Assembly (NCBI GenBank): GCA_022844205.1
Contig: JALHMF010000002.1
Span: 62,001-126,000 of the forward strand
Origin: Xanthobacteraceae bacterium
GTDB lineage: Bacteria; Pseudomonadota; Alphaproteobacteria; Rhizobiales; Xanthobacteraceae
Reading direction: 5' to 3'
DNA: 64,000 nt
How positions within the stretch are numbered: position 1 is the first letter of the stretch; every line of letters begins with the position of its first letter. The notes beneath the pieces were generated by a model that was given only the letters and a program-made list of their open reading frames with translations, was not told where the DNA came from and did no database searches. The position numbers were made by a program, and so were the translations under genes. Shown here one piece after another: positions 1-8,219 of the stretch.

Positions 1-615
1 CGCCTCGCGCAGATCGTGCGTGACCAGAACAACCGTGATCTGTCGCGTCGCGTGCAGGTCGCGGATCACGCACCAAAGTTCTTCGCGTGTGAATGCGTCG
101 AGCGCGCCGAACGGCTCGTCCAGCATCAAGAGTTGTGGCTCATGGATGAGCGCCCGGCACAGCGAAGCGCGCATCTGCATGCCGCCGGAAAGCTGCCACG
201 GGTATTTCTCGCTCTGCCCCCCCAATCCGACGGATGCAAGCAAATTTTCCGCACGCTCGACATACTGTTTGCGCTTGCGCCGCAGTTCGCTGCGATGCGG
301 CTGCACGATCTCCAGCGGAAGGAGGAGGTTTTCCAAGGTCGTGCGCCAAGGCAAAAGGGTCGGCGCTTGAAACGCCATGCCCGCGATCTTCACCGGCTGG
401 CTCACCTTCTTGCCTGCGACAGCGACAGTTCCCTTGAAGGGGAACTGCAAACCCGTCGCAAGCTTCATCAAGGTGGATTTGCCGCAGCCTGAAGGACCAA
501 CGACCGCGGCGAATTCGCCGCGGCCGATGGAAAGTGTCAGATCGTCAACGGCAAGTGTTCCGGAACCGCCGCCATACATATGACTGACCGCAGCTAGATC
601 GACGAACGCGGTCAC
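1..615 (-). CDS. ABC transporter ATP-binding protein, NitT/TauT family (partial, 3' end off window)
   Basis: Read from a GTG at 613-615 toward the left edge, where it runs out after about 205 codons. It is the cytoplasmic ATPase of an import system for a small organic or inorganic anion or a sulfonate/nitrate-like substrate. Walker A (GPSGCGKST) lies near residues 40-48, the Q-loop is in AFQAPTLLPW, the ABC signature is LSGGMQMRASL, and Walker B is LLMLDEPFGALD. It starts 32 bases after the stop of the substrate-binding protein, so the two form one transcription unit; the permease is probably beyond the left edge. The substrate cannot be read from the ATPase. Confidence 0.9.
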   Translation of the reverse strand, partial: MTAFVDLAAVSHMYGGGSGTLAVDDLTLSIGRGEFAAVVGPSGCGKSTLMKLATGLQFPFKGTVAVAGKKVSQPVKIAGMAFQAPTLLPWRTTLENLLLPLEIVQPHRSELRRKRKQYVERAENLLASVGLGGQSEKYPWQLSGGMQMRASLCRALIHEPQLLMLDEPFGALDAFTREELWCVIRDLHATRQITVVLVTHDLREA

Positions 616-647
616 AGACCCCCACTCCCCGGTGTTACTTCACTCGA

Positions 648-1691
648 TCAGTTGGCCTTCCGCGTATCGGCGGCAGGCAGGAACGAGGCGTCGAAGATCT
701 CGGCGCCCTTCGGCTTTGCTTTAAAGCTGAAGGTCAATGCGATCTGCTCGATGGCACCGTCCAGACGCGCGAGATCGACGGCACCAAAGCCGTTCTTCTT
801 CACTTCGTCGGTCATGATGTTGTCCTTGATCGCCATGTTAAGACGCTCAAGTTCGACATCCTTCTTCGCGACTTCGTTGCGCTTCACGACCGAATCCACG
901 GCGGTCGCCGGCGACTTCACGGTTTCCTGCAGCGCCTTGGTGAAGGCGCGAAGGAATGCCTTCACCGCATCGGGTTTCTCGGCGGCGAACTTCGGATTCA
1001 CGATGATCGTATTGCCATAGAGATTGACGCCGAAGTCGGCCATCAGCAGCACGACGATGTCGTCGGCCGGAACGCCGCGGTCCTTCAGGTTGATGTACGA
1101 GGAAAACGAGAAGCCGGTAATGGCATCGACCTGGCCGGCGGCCAGCATCGGCTCGCGCACCGGGAAGCCCACGTTTTCTATCGTGACCTTGGAAGCGTCG
1201 ATGTTGTTCGCCTTCACGAAGATCGGCCACTGGGCATAGGCACCGTCCGGCGCGGGCGCGCCAAGCTTCTTGCCTTCGAGATCCTTCGGCTTCGCCACAC
1301 CGCGGCTCTTACGGCCGACGATGGAGAACGGCGGCTTGTTGTAGACCATGTAGATGGCCTTGATCGGCACGCCCGGATTGGCATCGCGGAACTTGATCAG
1401 CGAATTGATGTCGCCGAAGCCGATGTCGTAGGTGCCCGACGCAATACGGTTCAGCGGTTCGAGCGAGCCGCCCGCCGTGTCGATCGTGACGTCGAGGCCT
1501 TCGGCTTTGTAATAACCCTTGTCCAGCGCGAGCACGAACGGTGCGGCCGGTCCTTCGAATTTCCAGTCGAGCGTAAACTTGATCGGCTGCTGCGCGAAGG
1601 CAGCGGTGGCGAACGCCACCATCATCGACCCCGCGATAACACCGGCTGCCGCGCGGCGAACTGCTGCGGCGGCACTCACACACCCTCTCAT
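648..1691 (-). CDS. ABC transporter periplasmic substrate-binding protein, NitT/TauT (NMT1-like) family
   Basis: 347-residue secreted protein. The ATG at 1691 is chosen over an upstream start at 1847 because GGGAGA precedes it and a signal peptide follows at once: a charged start, a hydrophobic core, and an AFA cleavage site near residue 33. The mature protein begins QQPIKFTLDWKFEG, as in the NMT1/SsuA-like fold, and contains the family blocks ending in LGAPAPDGAYAQW and GQVDAITGF. It binds the ligand in the periplasm and delivers it to the importer whose ATPase follows. The family covers taurine, nitrate, riboflavin and thiamine-pyrimidine precursors; the actual ligand is unknown. Confidence 0.88.
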   Translation of the reverse strand: MRGCVSAAAAVRRAAAGVIAGSMMVAFATAAFAQQPIKFTLDWKFEGPAAPFVLALDKGYYKAEGLDVTIDTAGGSLEPLNRIASGTYDIGFGDINSLIKFRDANPGVPIKAIYMVYNKPPFSIVGRKSRGVAKPKDLEGKKLGAPAPDGAYAQWPIFVKANNIDASKVTIENVGFPVREPMLAAGQVDAITGFSFSSYINLKDRGVPADDIVVLLMADFGVNLYGNTIIVNPKFAAEKPDAVKAFLRAFTKALQETVKSPATAVDSVVKRNEVAKKDVELERLNMAIKDNIMTDEVKKNGFGAVDLARLDGAIEQIALTFSFKAKPKGAEIFDASFLPAADTRKAN

Positions 1692-1915
1692 GACGATCTC
1701 CCGTTCTCCGGCGCGGCACCGAGCCGCGTTCTCGGATAACAATAGCAAAGACCATGCCGCATCAGAGAGCAAGCGAGGGTGACCGTTTGGTCTCCGCTGC
1801 CCACCGGTTGGGCATTGGATGCGATCCGCTGACCGCTGGATGGACAAAACAGCCTCTAGGCCATTGGGTTAACGGGGGGATTCGCGCCCGAGCGTTACCA
1901 GGATATGTTGCAGGC

Positions 1916-2299
1916 ATGATTGATTCGGTTCGCCGTCTGCACGATGCGGTCCGGTCTGCACGCGCAAGCGATCTCAGTTCCTCCCGGACCGCTCGGCTCC
2001 TGCAATCGGGCACGCTCAAAATATCAAAAAAACTCGCGGAAGAGGCGGTTGAAGTGGCGCTTGAGGCTGTCGCCGGCAAGCGCAGCGAGGTCATCCGTGA
2101 AAGTGCGGACCTCGTCTATCATCTGGTTGTTCTGTGGGTGGAAGCTGGCGTGGAACCGAAGGAAGTCTGGGCGGAACTCGACCGGCGCGAAAAATTGTTC
2201 GGAATCGCCGAAAAACTGCCCAAGAAATCCGTGGCTCATGCCAAACGTATGATGACCAATCCGCCGCACCAGCGCGCCCGCCGCGTCCTCTCCCGCTGA
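1916..2299 (+). CDS. hisE: HisE-like phosphoribosyl-ATP pyrophosphatase
   Basis: 127 residues, MazG/HisE all-alpha NTP pyrophosphohydrolase fold. The metal-binding signature KKLAEEAVEVALEA followed by ESADLVYHLVVLW is clear (residues about 39-75). HisE hydrolyses phosphoribosyl-ATP to phosphoribosyl-AMP, step two of histidine synthesis. A longer reading from 1754 was rejected because the extra N-terminus is unlike the family. The gene stands alone here, whereas rhizobial hisE normally follows hisF, so it may be a second copy or a HisE-like enzyme with another nucleotide substrate. The C-terminus (PPHQRARRVLSR) is a basic extension. Confidence 0.75.
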   Translation: MIDSVRRLHDAVRSARASDLSSSRTARLLQSGTLKISKKLAEEAVEVALEAVAGKRSEVIRESADLVYHLVVLWVEAGVEPKEVWAELDRREKLFGIAEKLPKKSVAHAKRMMTNPPHQRARRVLSR

Positions 2300-2345
2300 C
2301 GATCGTTATCTGCCACAGGCTTTCGTTCTGATCCGGAAGGCTCCG

Positions 2346-2927
2346 ATGCTTCGCCGTCTATATAATTGGGTACTGGCGCTCTCGGAGCGGAAGTCCGCGC
2401 CGTGGGCGTTGGCGGGCATTTCATTCGCGGAGAGTTCGTTTTTTCCGATTCCGCCGGACGTGATGCTGGTGCCGATGTGCCTCGCACGTCCCAGCCGCGC
2501 CTACTACTACGCATTCATCTGCACGATCAGCTCGGTGCTCGGCGGCCTGCTCGGCTATGCCATCGGCTACCTGCTGTACGACTCGATCGGCAAATGGGTC
2601 ATCGAGCTTTACGGCTATGGCACGAAGTCAGATGCGTTTCGCGCTGCCTACGCCGAGTGGGGGCATTGGGTGATCCTGATCAAGGGACTGACGCCTATCC
2701 CCTACAAGCTGGTGACGATCACCGCCGGCTTCGCGGAATATAATCTCTTCTGGTTTACGGTGCTTTCAATCATCACCCGGGGTGCCCGTTTTTATTTCCT
2801 CGCTTTCCTGCTGCACCGTTGGGGAGAGCAGGCGCGTGAATTTATCGAGAAGCGGCTCGAATGGGTGACCCTCGGTGTGCTCGCCATCATCGTGATCGGA
2901 TTTGTGATGGTGGCGTGGATGTTTTGA
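2346..2927 (+). CDS. YqaA-family (VTT/DedA-like) inner-membrane protein
   Basis: 193 residues with several membrane segments, about residues 20-45, 52-80, 95-125, 130-155 and 170-193. The motif FAESSFFPIPPDVMLVPM near residues 28-45 is the re-entrant hairpin typical of YqaA/VTT proteins, and the central stretch VILIKGLTPIPYKLVTITAG contains the conserved G-x-T-P-I-P. VTT-domain proteins are linked to lipid scrambling and membrane homeostasis; a specific role here is not known. It lies 46 bases after the HisE-like gene on the same strand and may be cotranscribed. Confidence 0.85.
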   Translation: MLRRLYNWVLALSERKSAPWALAGISFAESSFFPIPPDVMLVPMCLARPSRAYYYAFICTISSVLGGLLGYAIGYLLYDSIGKWVIELYGYGTKSDAFRAAYAEWGHWVILIKGLTPIPYKLVTITAGFAEYNLFWFTVLSIITRGARFYFLAFLLHRWGEQAREFIEKRLEWVTLGVLAIIVIGFVMVAWMF

Positions 2928-2936
2928 CATCGCCGC

Positions 2937-3520
2937 TTAATCGGCCGCCCGCGCCAGCAGCGGTGCCAAGTCCCGCACAGAAAAATGATTCTTGGGATCG
3001 GTTTTTTTTGCTCCCGTCGCGAACGATCTTCTGAAGAACGTTAGAGTGAGTATACTCTTTAACCAAGAGGAAGCTTACTGCATCTGCATGCTCCCTGCCC
3101 ATCGCGCGGATCAAATCGGTAGCATAGCGCGAGATTTCACGCGCAGCACCGCGCAAAAGCGTTTCAAGCACTCTTCCGCATTCAAAGTCGACATGGAAAA
3201 TCTTCCGATCGCGCACGATCATGTTCCGAAGGTTTGCGTCATACTTAATCAGTCTTCTATCCCGCTCGGCAAACATCCGGATATGGCGCGCGTTGGCTTC
3301 GCGAAAGAGGTTCTGAACCAAAAAAAAGCTTCTCATTGGCCGCGACGAGCAAGTCGGACAAAACATCCGAAAGAGTGCGGCCCTCGACATATTCGAGGGC
3401 GATACAAAGATGAGCTGGCCCCGGGAACACGGTTTCAAGATCGACTAACTTCAGCACACTAAATCCTTTTTCATACCACGTCTGCCGGCGGGTTCGTGCA
3501 AAAAGGTTTCTGTGACGGCT
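2937..3520 (-). pseudogene. decayed kinase-like (lipopolysaccharide kinase/BUD32-type) gene with two frameshifts
   Basis: Three pieces in different minus-strand frames join into one protein kinase-like C-lobe. Piece one reads RRQTWYEKGFSVLKLVDL through IALEYVEGRTLSDVLSD. Piece two holds DANLRNMIV (catalytic-loop type) and HVDFE (DFG-like). Piece three ends DPKNHFSVRDLAPLLARAAD and stops at TAA (2937-2939). The joins fall at an A8 run (3320-3327) and a T8 run (3002-3009); removing one base from each restores one frame. A TAG at 3521-3523 cuts the 5' end and the N-lobe is missing. Such small kinases often sit in LPS loci. Family naming is tentative; pseudogene status is likely unless the runs are sequencing errors. 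Confidence 0.65.
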
Positions 3521-3591
3521 CTATTGGAGGCAACCGTTGAGATTTAGCGCGTGCTCGCCATCGCATAAACTTAAGTATTATGCGCCGAAAA

Positions 3592-4776
3592 TTACATTTT
3601 AGGCGACAAATAATTCGACTTTTCCATCTCTAGAAATTTTTTCAGAGCTTCATCGAATACTGTTGGCCATTCGCGACGATTACGTCCTGCGACGCGCAAG
3701 TTTGGATACCAGGGCAAGCGATCCGCCAATACTGGCAAGTCCCGCCGAAACCAATCGTCTCGAATAACAACGGTCGGCACGCCAAGCGCCCCGCCTACGT
3801 GCGCCAACGTATTCATAATCGTTATGACACCATCTAGAGACGCCACTTGAGCGATAAATGTGTCCATATCGACGAGCTGATTGACCGAGGGGTCAACAAT
3901 AATTCGGTTTCGACCAAAGATTTCAACCGCAGATGAAACATTACCATACTGAAGCGATACAAATGTCGCTTGATGCCTGCTTATGAAATCCCGCCATTGG
4001 CCGAGGCTAGGCAAATCTTTTCCATGATGCGAGCTATACCAACAGATTCCAATCACGGGTTTCAAAGCACTTTGCGCTGAAAGGTATTTCTTTTTGAATT
4101 CAGCGACTTTCTCTTGATTGGGTATCAGCGCATGAAATTCTGGATCTGGTAAATTCTCTTTTGGTGCAAACAAGGCTATCAGCGCAGCTGGAAGGAGTAC
4201 AAAATAACTGGAATCCAATTCAATTCTATCATTTGAAGTTTCAAAACGAATCTCGGGAAAGCTCCTTTGAAAGGTCTTTATTAATCTCGGCTCAATTATA
4301 ACAACCGTATCTTTTGCTATAGATGAAACTTTCCGCAGCAGAGGCGAGCAGCGAAACGCAACGCCTAGTCCGTCGCCCGCAGTCTGATTCAAATCAACTA
4401 TGATTTTTTGATTTGACAGATTCTCGCCTCTCCATTCGTTCGAATACTTTCGTTGATATGGAGCAATTTCAGTAAGCCACAATTTTGCACTTTCTTGGTA
4501 GCAGCCAACTCGCTCAAGGGCATGCACCATTTCAAGAACAGCACGACGATCACCAACACGACGCGCGATTTCTGTGATATGGAGTGAGCTTTGCTTTGTT
4601 GAAAACCAGTCCGCGCGTTTAATGGCCTTTCGGTAGTCCGAATATGCAACTGCGAGACTAGGACTTCGAATAAATCTGAGAAATTGACGGCGATAGTATT
4701 TTCTAAGATCACGGCGTCGCATAAAACTTATCCAAACTCGTTCGGGAAGCCAGTTTGGCCGCTTCTTGATCAGCAT
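3592..4776 (-). CDS. GT9/GT41-like glycosyltransferase, AT-rich paralogue
   Basis: 394 residues. The C-terminal half has the heptosyl/O-GlcNAc-transferase-like GT-B pattern: IGICWYSSHHGKDLPS, FVSLQYGN, a DPSVNQLVDMDTFIAQVASLDGV-type region and NTLAHVGGALGVPT. It probably transfers a sugar from an activated donor to a surface glycan or protein at the cytoplasmic face. It is clearly paralogous to the protein at 14517-15683 across its full length (start IKK, block NEWRGENLS, block IRDDWFRR versus LRDDWFRR). It follows the FkbM gene by 10 bases on the same strand. The DNA is far more AT-rich than the rest of the window (about 37% GC in a sampled line), indicating recent transfer or a different origin. 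Donor and acceptor are unknown. Confidence 0.7.
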   Translation of the reverse strand: MLIKKRPNWLPERVWISFMRRRDLRKYYRRQFLRFIRSPSLAVAYSDYRKAIKRADWFSTKQSSLHITEIARRVGDRRAVLEMVHALERVGCYQESAKLWLTEIAPYQRKYSNEWRGENLSNQKIIVDLNQTAGDGLGVAFRCSPLLRKVSSIAKDTVVIIEPRLIKTFQRSFPEIRFETSNDRIELDSSYFVLLPAALIALFAPKENLPDPEFHALIPNQEKVAEFKKKYLSAQSALKPVIGICWYSSHHGKDLPSLGQWRDFISRHQATFVSLQYGNVSSAVEIFGRNRIIVDPSVNQLVDMDTFIAQVASLDGVITIMNTLAHVGGALGVPTVVIRDDWFRRDLPVLADRLPWYPNLRVAGRNRREWPTVFDEALKKFLEMEKSNYLSPKM

Positions 4777-4786
4777 CTCATTTCAT

Positions 4787-5542
4787 CTATTTTGCTAGAA
4801 AAACTAAGATTTTTCCGTAGCTAAGTTGTTTACGTAAATATAATCCGCAAGACTCGAGTTTTGCGATAGTTATGAAAACTTTTTCTAACCCAACAATTTG
4901 CGGATGCACCTCGACGATCATTTTCTCTACCTTTGGAAATGCGGCGTTGTTGAGCAATTCAATTTCTGCTCCCTCGATATCCAAGATCAAAACATTGGCG
5001 CCGCTTTCGGTCAAAGCATCAGTGATTGCATCAACAGAAACATCAATTTTTTTTCCAGCACCTTCACGTGCAAAAAAACTTGACGAGAGCAGATCATCCT
5101 GAGCATGGAATTTTGCTGTTCCGCTTGCTAGCCCTAAGGCTTTCTGTCGGGCCTCTATGGAGAATCCGTTGTTTTTCAAATTCTCCGACAGAATTGTAAA
5201 GCTAGCAGGCGTTGGCTCGTAGCAGACAATATTCTCATGCCCAACAATGCGTGCAGCTGTCATTGTTATTAGCCCCATGCCGGCTCCTCCTTCGAGAACT
5301 CGGTCCCCGGGCCTTACAATTTCCTCTACGATTAATCTCTCTTCGGCCTCGTAGTTCCCTCGATAAATCAACTTTACACTTTGAGAGTTCACGCGTCTGC
5401 GATCGGTTAAAAGTCTGAAGCCGCCCAACTCAACCGTACTGGGCCAAAAAATTCGCCGAAATGCATATTGATATTTTGGAACCATCGACGCATGTATTTT
5501 TTTTTTAAACTTTTCAGACTTTTCGAGCTTCAGCACGGCCAA
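4787..5542 (-). CDS. FkbM-family SAM methyltransferase (AT-rich)
   Basis: 251 residues. FkbM enzymes methylate hydroxyls of sugars or polyketides using SAM. Motif I is degenerate but recognisable (DRVLEGGAGMGLITM, about residues 79-93), followed by CYEPTP (the acidic ribose-binding position) and LILDIEGAEIELL, the FkbM hallmark IDxEGxE. The end VEVHPQIVG also fits. It lies 25 bases downstream of the GT2-type gene and 10 bases upstream of the GT9/41-like gene, so the three form one minus-strand operon. The surrounding DNA is about one third GC in a sampled line. It likely O-methylates a residue of the glycan built by its neighbours. Confidence 0.8.
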   Translation of the reverse strand: MAVLKLEKSEKFKKKIHASMVPKYQYAFRRIFWPSTVELGGFRLLTDRRRVNSQSVKLIYRGNYEAEERLIVEEIVRPGDRVLEGGAGMGLITMTAARIVGHENIVCYEPTPASFTILSENLKNNGFSIEARQKALGLASGTAKFHAQDDLLSSSFFAREGAGKKIDVSVDAITDALTESGANVLILDIEGAEIELLNNAAFPKVEKMIVEVHPQIVGLEKVFITIAKLESCGLYLRKQLSYGKILVFLAK

Positions 5543-5567
5543 TCTCCTGAATCCAATAGAACGTCAA

Positions 5568-6551
5568 CTACCAAACAATTTTTTTGGCAAGGCCAAGCTC
5601 TGCGAATTGACTGGGCCCTGTGTATTTTACTGACTCTGGGGTCATGAACGTAAAGTTCGGATCCTCTGATATCTTCTTGTGTTGTACCTGATAGTGCCGG
5701 GCTCCGCTCCAGTAATTCTTATCAAGTACTGCATTCGAGGCTCGCTCCAAGAAATCTCCAAAAAATTTAAAGTGTGCAAGTACGGAATATACAGGTCCAA
5801 AATTTCGCCAATACGGAGAGGGGAAGTGAATCGTTTTAAAGTAACCGGTTAGGCAGTCATTATAAAAAAGAGGGAATTTTTGCAGCATTGGTCTTAGCCC
5901 AAACGTGTGGCCTCGAACGCCACCAGTAATTTTAATTCCCAGTCGATGATTTTCGACTTGGTAGCCTTCCGCATCAAAATGATTTGCTAATTTCCAGGGT
6001 TCTTCTCCCTCGGAATATTGCGCTTCTCTAATTCGAAGTTCAGGATAAAAATCCAGCATGAATGAAGCAAGCCGTTTCATCCTTTTTTGCTCCAACCAAC
6101 GGATGAGATCGCGCAAATTAAAATTATCCATATCATTGTAGAGTAGGTACTCATCGGAATCGATGCTTAGGTACCAACGTTTAGTGCCGTATCGTTTAAG
6201 AAGTTCATTTCTCCAGATTTTTCCTCGCGCGGCCGCGCCGTAGCGAAGATGTGAGTGATGTAGATTTACGTCCGGCTGGCTCAATAAATACTCCGTAGAG
6301 CCGTCTTCCGATTGATCATCGACAATTAAAAAACGATCAACTCCGATTTTTCGATAATGTTGCAGTAGCGATGGCAGAAATGGACGATCATTCCGGACCA
6401 GCAAGATCGCTGGAATATCGTTTGGTTTAAGTGATTTGTAGTTGTTGCAGGGGCTCAATGTACTTTCTGTGTTGATCAGATTCAGTTTTATCGAATGCAA
6501 CACAGAAGTCGGAATAGACGCCAGATATCTGCTTCTTCTAGATAAATCCAA
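5568..6551 (-). CDS. glycosyltransferase family 2-type protein (Glyco_tranf_2_4 class)
   Basis: 327 residues, GT-A fold. Visible elements: AILLVRNDRPFLPSLLQHY (start of the nucleotide-binding region), FLIVDDQSEDGSTEYL (about residues 73-88), the DxD equivalent YLSIDSDEYLLY and the basic RHYQVQHKK near the C-terminus. These match the family often annotated as glycosyltransferase family 2 or DUF616-like, acting on exopolysaccharide or LPS. It is first in the AT-rich minus-strand operon. Upstream, 6552-6739 is non-coding and AT-rich with no clear motif, and presumably carries the operon promoter. Confidence 0.75.
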   Translation of the reverse strand: MDLSRRSRYLASIPTSVLHSIKLNLINTESTLSPCNNYKSLKPNDIPAILLVRNDRPFLPSLLQHYRKIGVDRFLIVDDQSEDGSTEYLLSQPDVNLHHSHLRYGAAARGKIWRNELLKRYGTKRWYLSIDSDEYLLYNDMDNFNLRDLIRWLEQKRMKRLASFMLDFYPELRIREAQYSEGEEPWKLANHFDAEGYQVENHRLGIKITGGVRGHTFGLRPMLQKFPLFYNDCLTGYFKTIHFPSPYWRNFGPVYSVLAHFKFFGDFLERASNAVLDKNYWSGARHYQVQHKKISEDPNFTFMTPESVKYTGPSQFAELGLAKKIVW

Positions 6552-6739
6552 TTAATTTGCCTCTGCTAAGTTGAATAATTCACTTCGATCACAGAAGGGG
6601 TGCGTGATTGCCAATACCGATCGTAGTCGAAGACACCAAACGTAAAGTCTGTGATATTTCGCATGAAATTTATTGTAACAGTGAGGACAACGGGTGCAAT
6701 AGGTCACAATTTGATGACGTTTATAAGGCTGGCGGGAAC

Positions 6740-7501
6740 TTATGTTTTAAGCATCATTCTACCCGTGTAGTCGATACGATTCATCAGCGCATTTATTCCT
6801 TTGAAATATTCGTCAACGGCCTGACGCGCTCCTTGCCAGTGGCCGTAGTCGTCGATGATGAGAACTCCGCCCCTAACGAGCCGTGGATAGAGCACTTCAA
6901 GCTCGATCTTCGTGGATTCGTACCAGTCCGTATCGAGGCGCAGCAGTGCGATTTTTTCCGGAATGTTGCCCGCGACCCGCAACGTGTCTTCGACCTTGCC
7001 CTTCACGAAATGCACAGAGCCGTCGGAAAGATTGGCCTGACTGAAATTGCGCTTTACGTCTTCTAGCGAGGCATAATCCCAATCCGTATAACCGTCCTTT
7101 TTGCGGCCCTCATACTCCGAGGACGCCGGTTTATCCGAAATCGAAACGTCCTTGTCGGTAGGCTCGGACATGCCCGTAAAGGTATCAAAGAGGTGGATGT
7201 CCCGCCGCACTTTGGACGCGCGACAAAAGTCCGCGGCGATCAGCATGTTGCCCCCGCGCCAAACCCCGCACTCCACGATGTCCCCTTCGATCTTTCCCCG
7301 ATTGATATATTTAAGTGCGGATATCAGCGCCCATTGCCGCTCCACGCTGGTCATCGTGTAGGGCCGGTAGCGCGCGATCAGCGCTGCTTCGGCATCGGAA
7401 ATTTCGGGGATGATTTTTTTGATATTGTGCGGCTTCGAACGAACCATCCGCTTGATGGGTCGAACGATCGCATCCAAAGCTCTGGCGCCGATCAGCCGCA
7501 T
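6740..7501 (-). CDS. TylF/MycF-family O-methyltransferase
   Basis: 253 residues from the ATG at 7501, which has GGAGAG upstream; an in-frame ATG at 7546 has no ribosome site. TylF/MycF enzymes use SAM and a metal to methylate sugar hydroxyls. Family features: GDIVECGVWRGGNM (motif I), IHLFDTFTGMSEPT, LLRLDTDWYESTKIEL (metal-binding Asp residues) and GGVLIIDDYGHWQGARQAVD (catalytic Asp region). It probably methylates a deoxysugar of the surface glycan. Base composition is intermediate, marking the right edge of the AT-rich block. It is divergent from the methyltransferase at 7558. Confidence 0.85.
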   Translation of the reverse strand: MRLIGARALDAIVRPIKRMVRSKPHNIKKIIPEISDAEAALIARYRPYTMTSVERQWALISALKYINRGKIEGDIVECGVWRGGNMLIAADFCRASKVRRDIHLFDTFTGMSEPTDKDVSISDKPASSEYEGRKKDGYTDWDYASLEDVKRNFSQANLSDGSVHFVKGKVEDTLRVAGNIPEKIALLRLDTDWYESTKIELEVLYPRLVRGGVLIIDDYGHWQGARQAVDEYFKGINALMNRIDYTGRMMLKT

Positions 7502-7557
7502 ACTTTCTGCTCTCCGCTGGCTTGTACATAGCACCGATCCCCCCATAAGCTACAGAC

Positions 7558-8214
7558 ATGAGAGCTTCCGCTTCCACGTTAGAATCCGAAATCAGCGAAC
7601 GCGAAATGGCCGCGTTGCTCCGGCTGTTGCGTCAGTCGGAATTCTCCGGCCGTCATCTGGAAATAGGCACCGCCGCTGGCGGAACGCTGAAGGAAATGAT
7701 GCGCTGTTACCCGGCGGAGAAGCGTCCGCGTTTCGTGGTTATCGATCCGATGACCTATTTCCCAGATCAGCTTGAAAAGGTGAAACGCAATCTTTCGTCG
7801 GCGGGTGTCGATCCGGACGAAGTCGAATTCAGGATCGGCAAAAGCTGGCCCGCTTTTCATGCCGCCAAAAAAGCCGGTGAAACATATTCTTTTATGTTCA
7901 TTGACGGCTCCCACAAACTGGCGCACGTCACCGAAGATCTCGCCTGGACGAGCTTGCTGGAGACTGGCGGCATTGTCTGTCTGCACGACTACGAACCGAA
8001 ATTCATGGGCGTGGTGATGGCGACAGATCGCTTTCTTAAGCAGAACCCGAATTACGAGAAGATCGCTCACGAAGAGCGCTTGGTCGCACTAAAGAAAAAA
8101 TCGGCAAGCATTCAAAATGAAGTCAGCGTATGGGATCTGCAGCGCGCGAGACTCTTGAATTTCTATTTGCAATTGGTGAGCAGCACCCGTAAACGGCTTT
8201 GGCGCATCGCGTGA
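7558..8214 (+). CDS. class I SAM-dependent methyltransferase (Methyltransf_24 type)
   Basis: 218 residues, compact Rossmann methyltransferase. HLEIGTAAGGTLKEM (about residues 33-47) is motif I, FVVIDPMTY carries the acidic ribose-binding position, and FMFIDGSHKLAHVTEDL with GGIVCLHDYEP fits the metal-dependent Methyltransf_24 group common in glycan clusters. A C-terminal tail (LLNFYLQLVSSTRKRLWRIA) is amphipathic and basic and may contact the membrane. It is divergent from the TylF-type gene with a 56-base gap and converges on the GT2 gene ending at 8220. The substrate is unknown, probably a sugar. Confidence 0.75.
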   Translation: MRASASTLESEISEREMAALLRLLRQSEFSGRHLEIGTAAGGTLKEMMRCYPAEKRPRFVVIDPMTYFPDQLEKVKRNLSSAGVDPDEVEFRIGKSWPAFHAAKKAGETYSFMFIDGSHKLAHVTEDLAWTSLLETGGIVCLHDYEPKFMGVVMATDRFLKQNPNYEKIAHEERLVALKKKSASIQNEVSVWDLQRARLLNFYLQLVSSTRKRLWRIA

Positions 8215-8219
8215 AGCAA

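Noticed and set aside
2992-3462. 156-residue plus-strand open frame over the decayed kinase region
   Set aside because: It is antisense to the kinase relic and has no recognisable motif; the kinase motifs on the minus strand explain the region better.
6608-7066. 152-residue plus-strand open frame
   Set aside because: Mostly antisense to the TylF gene; the non-overlapping part (6608-6739) has no motif or ribosome site.
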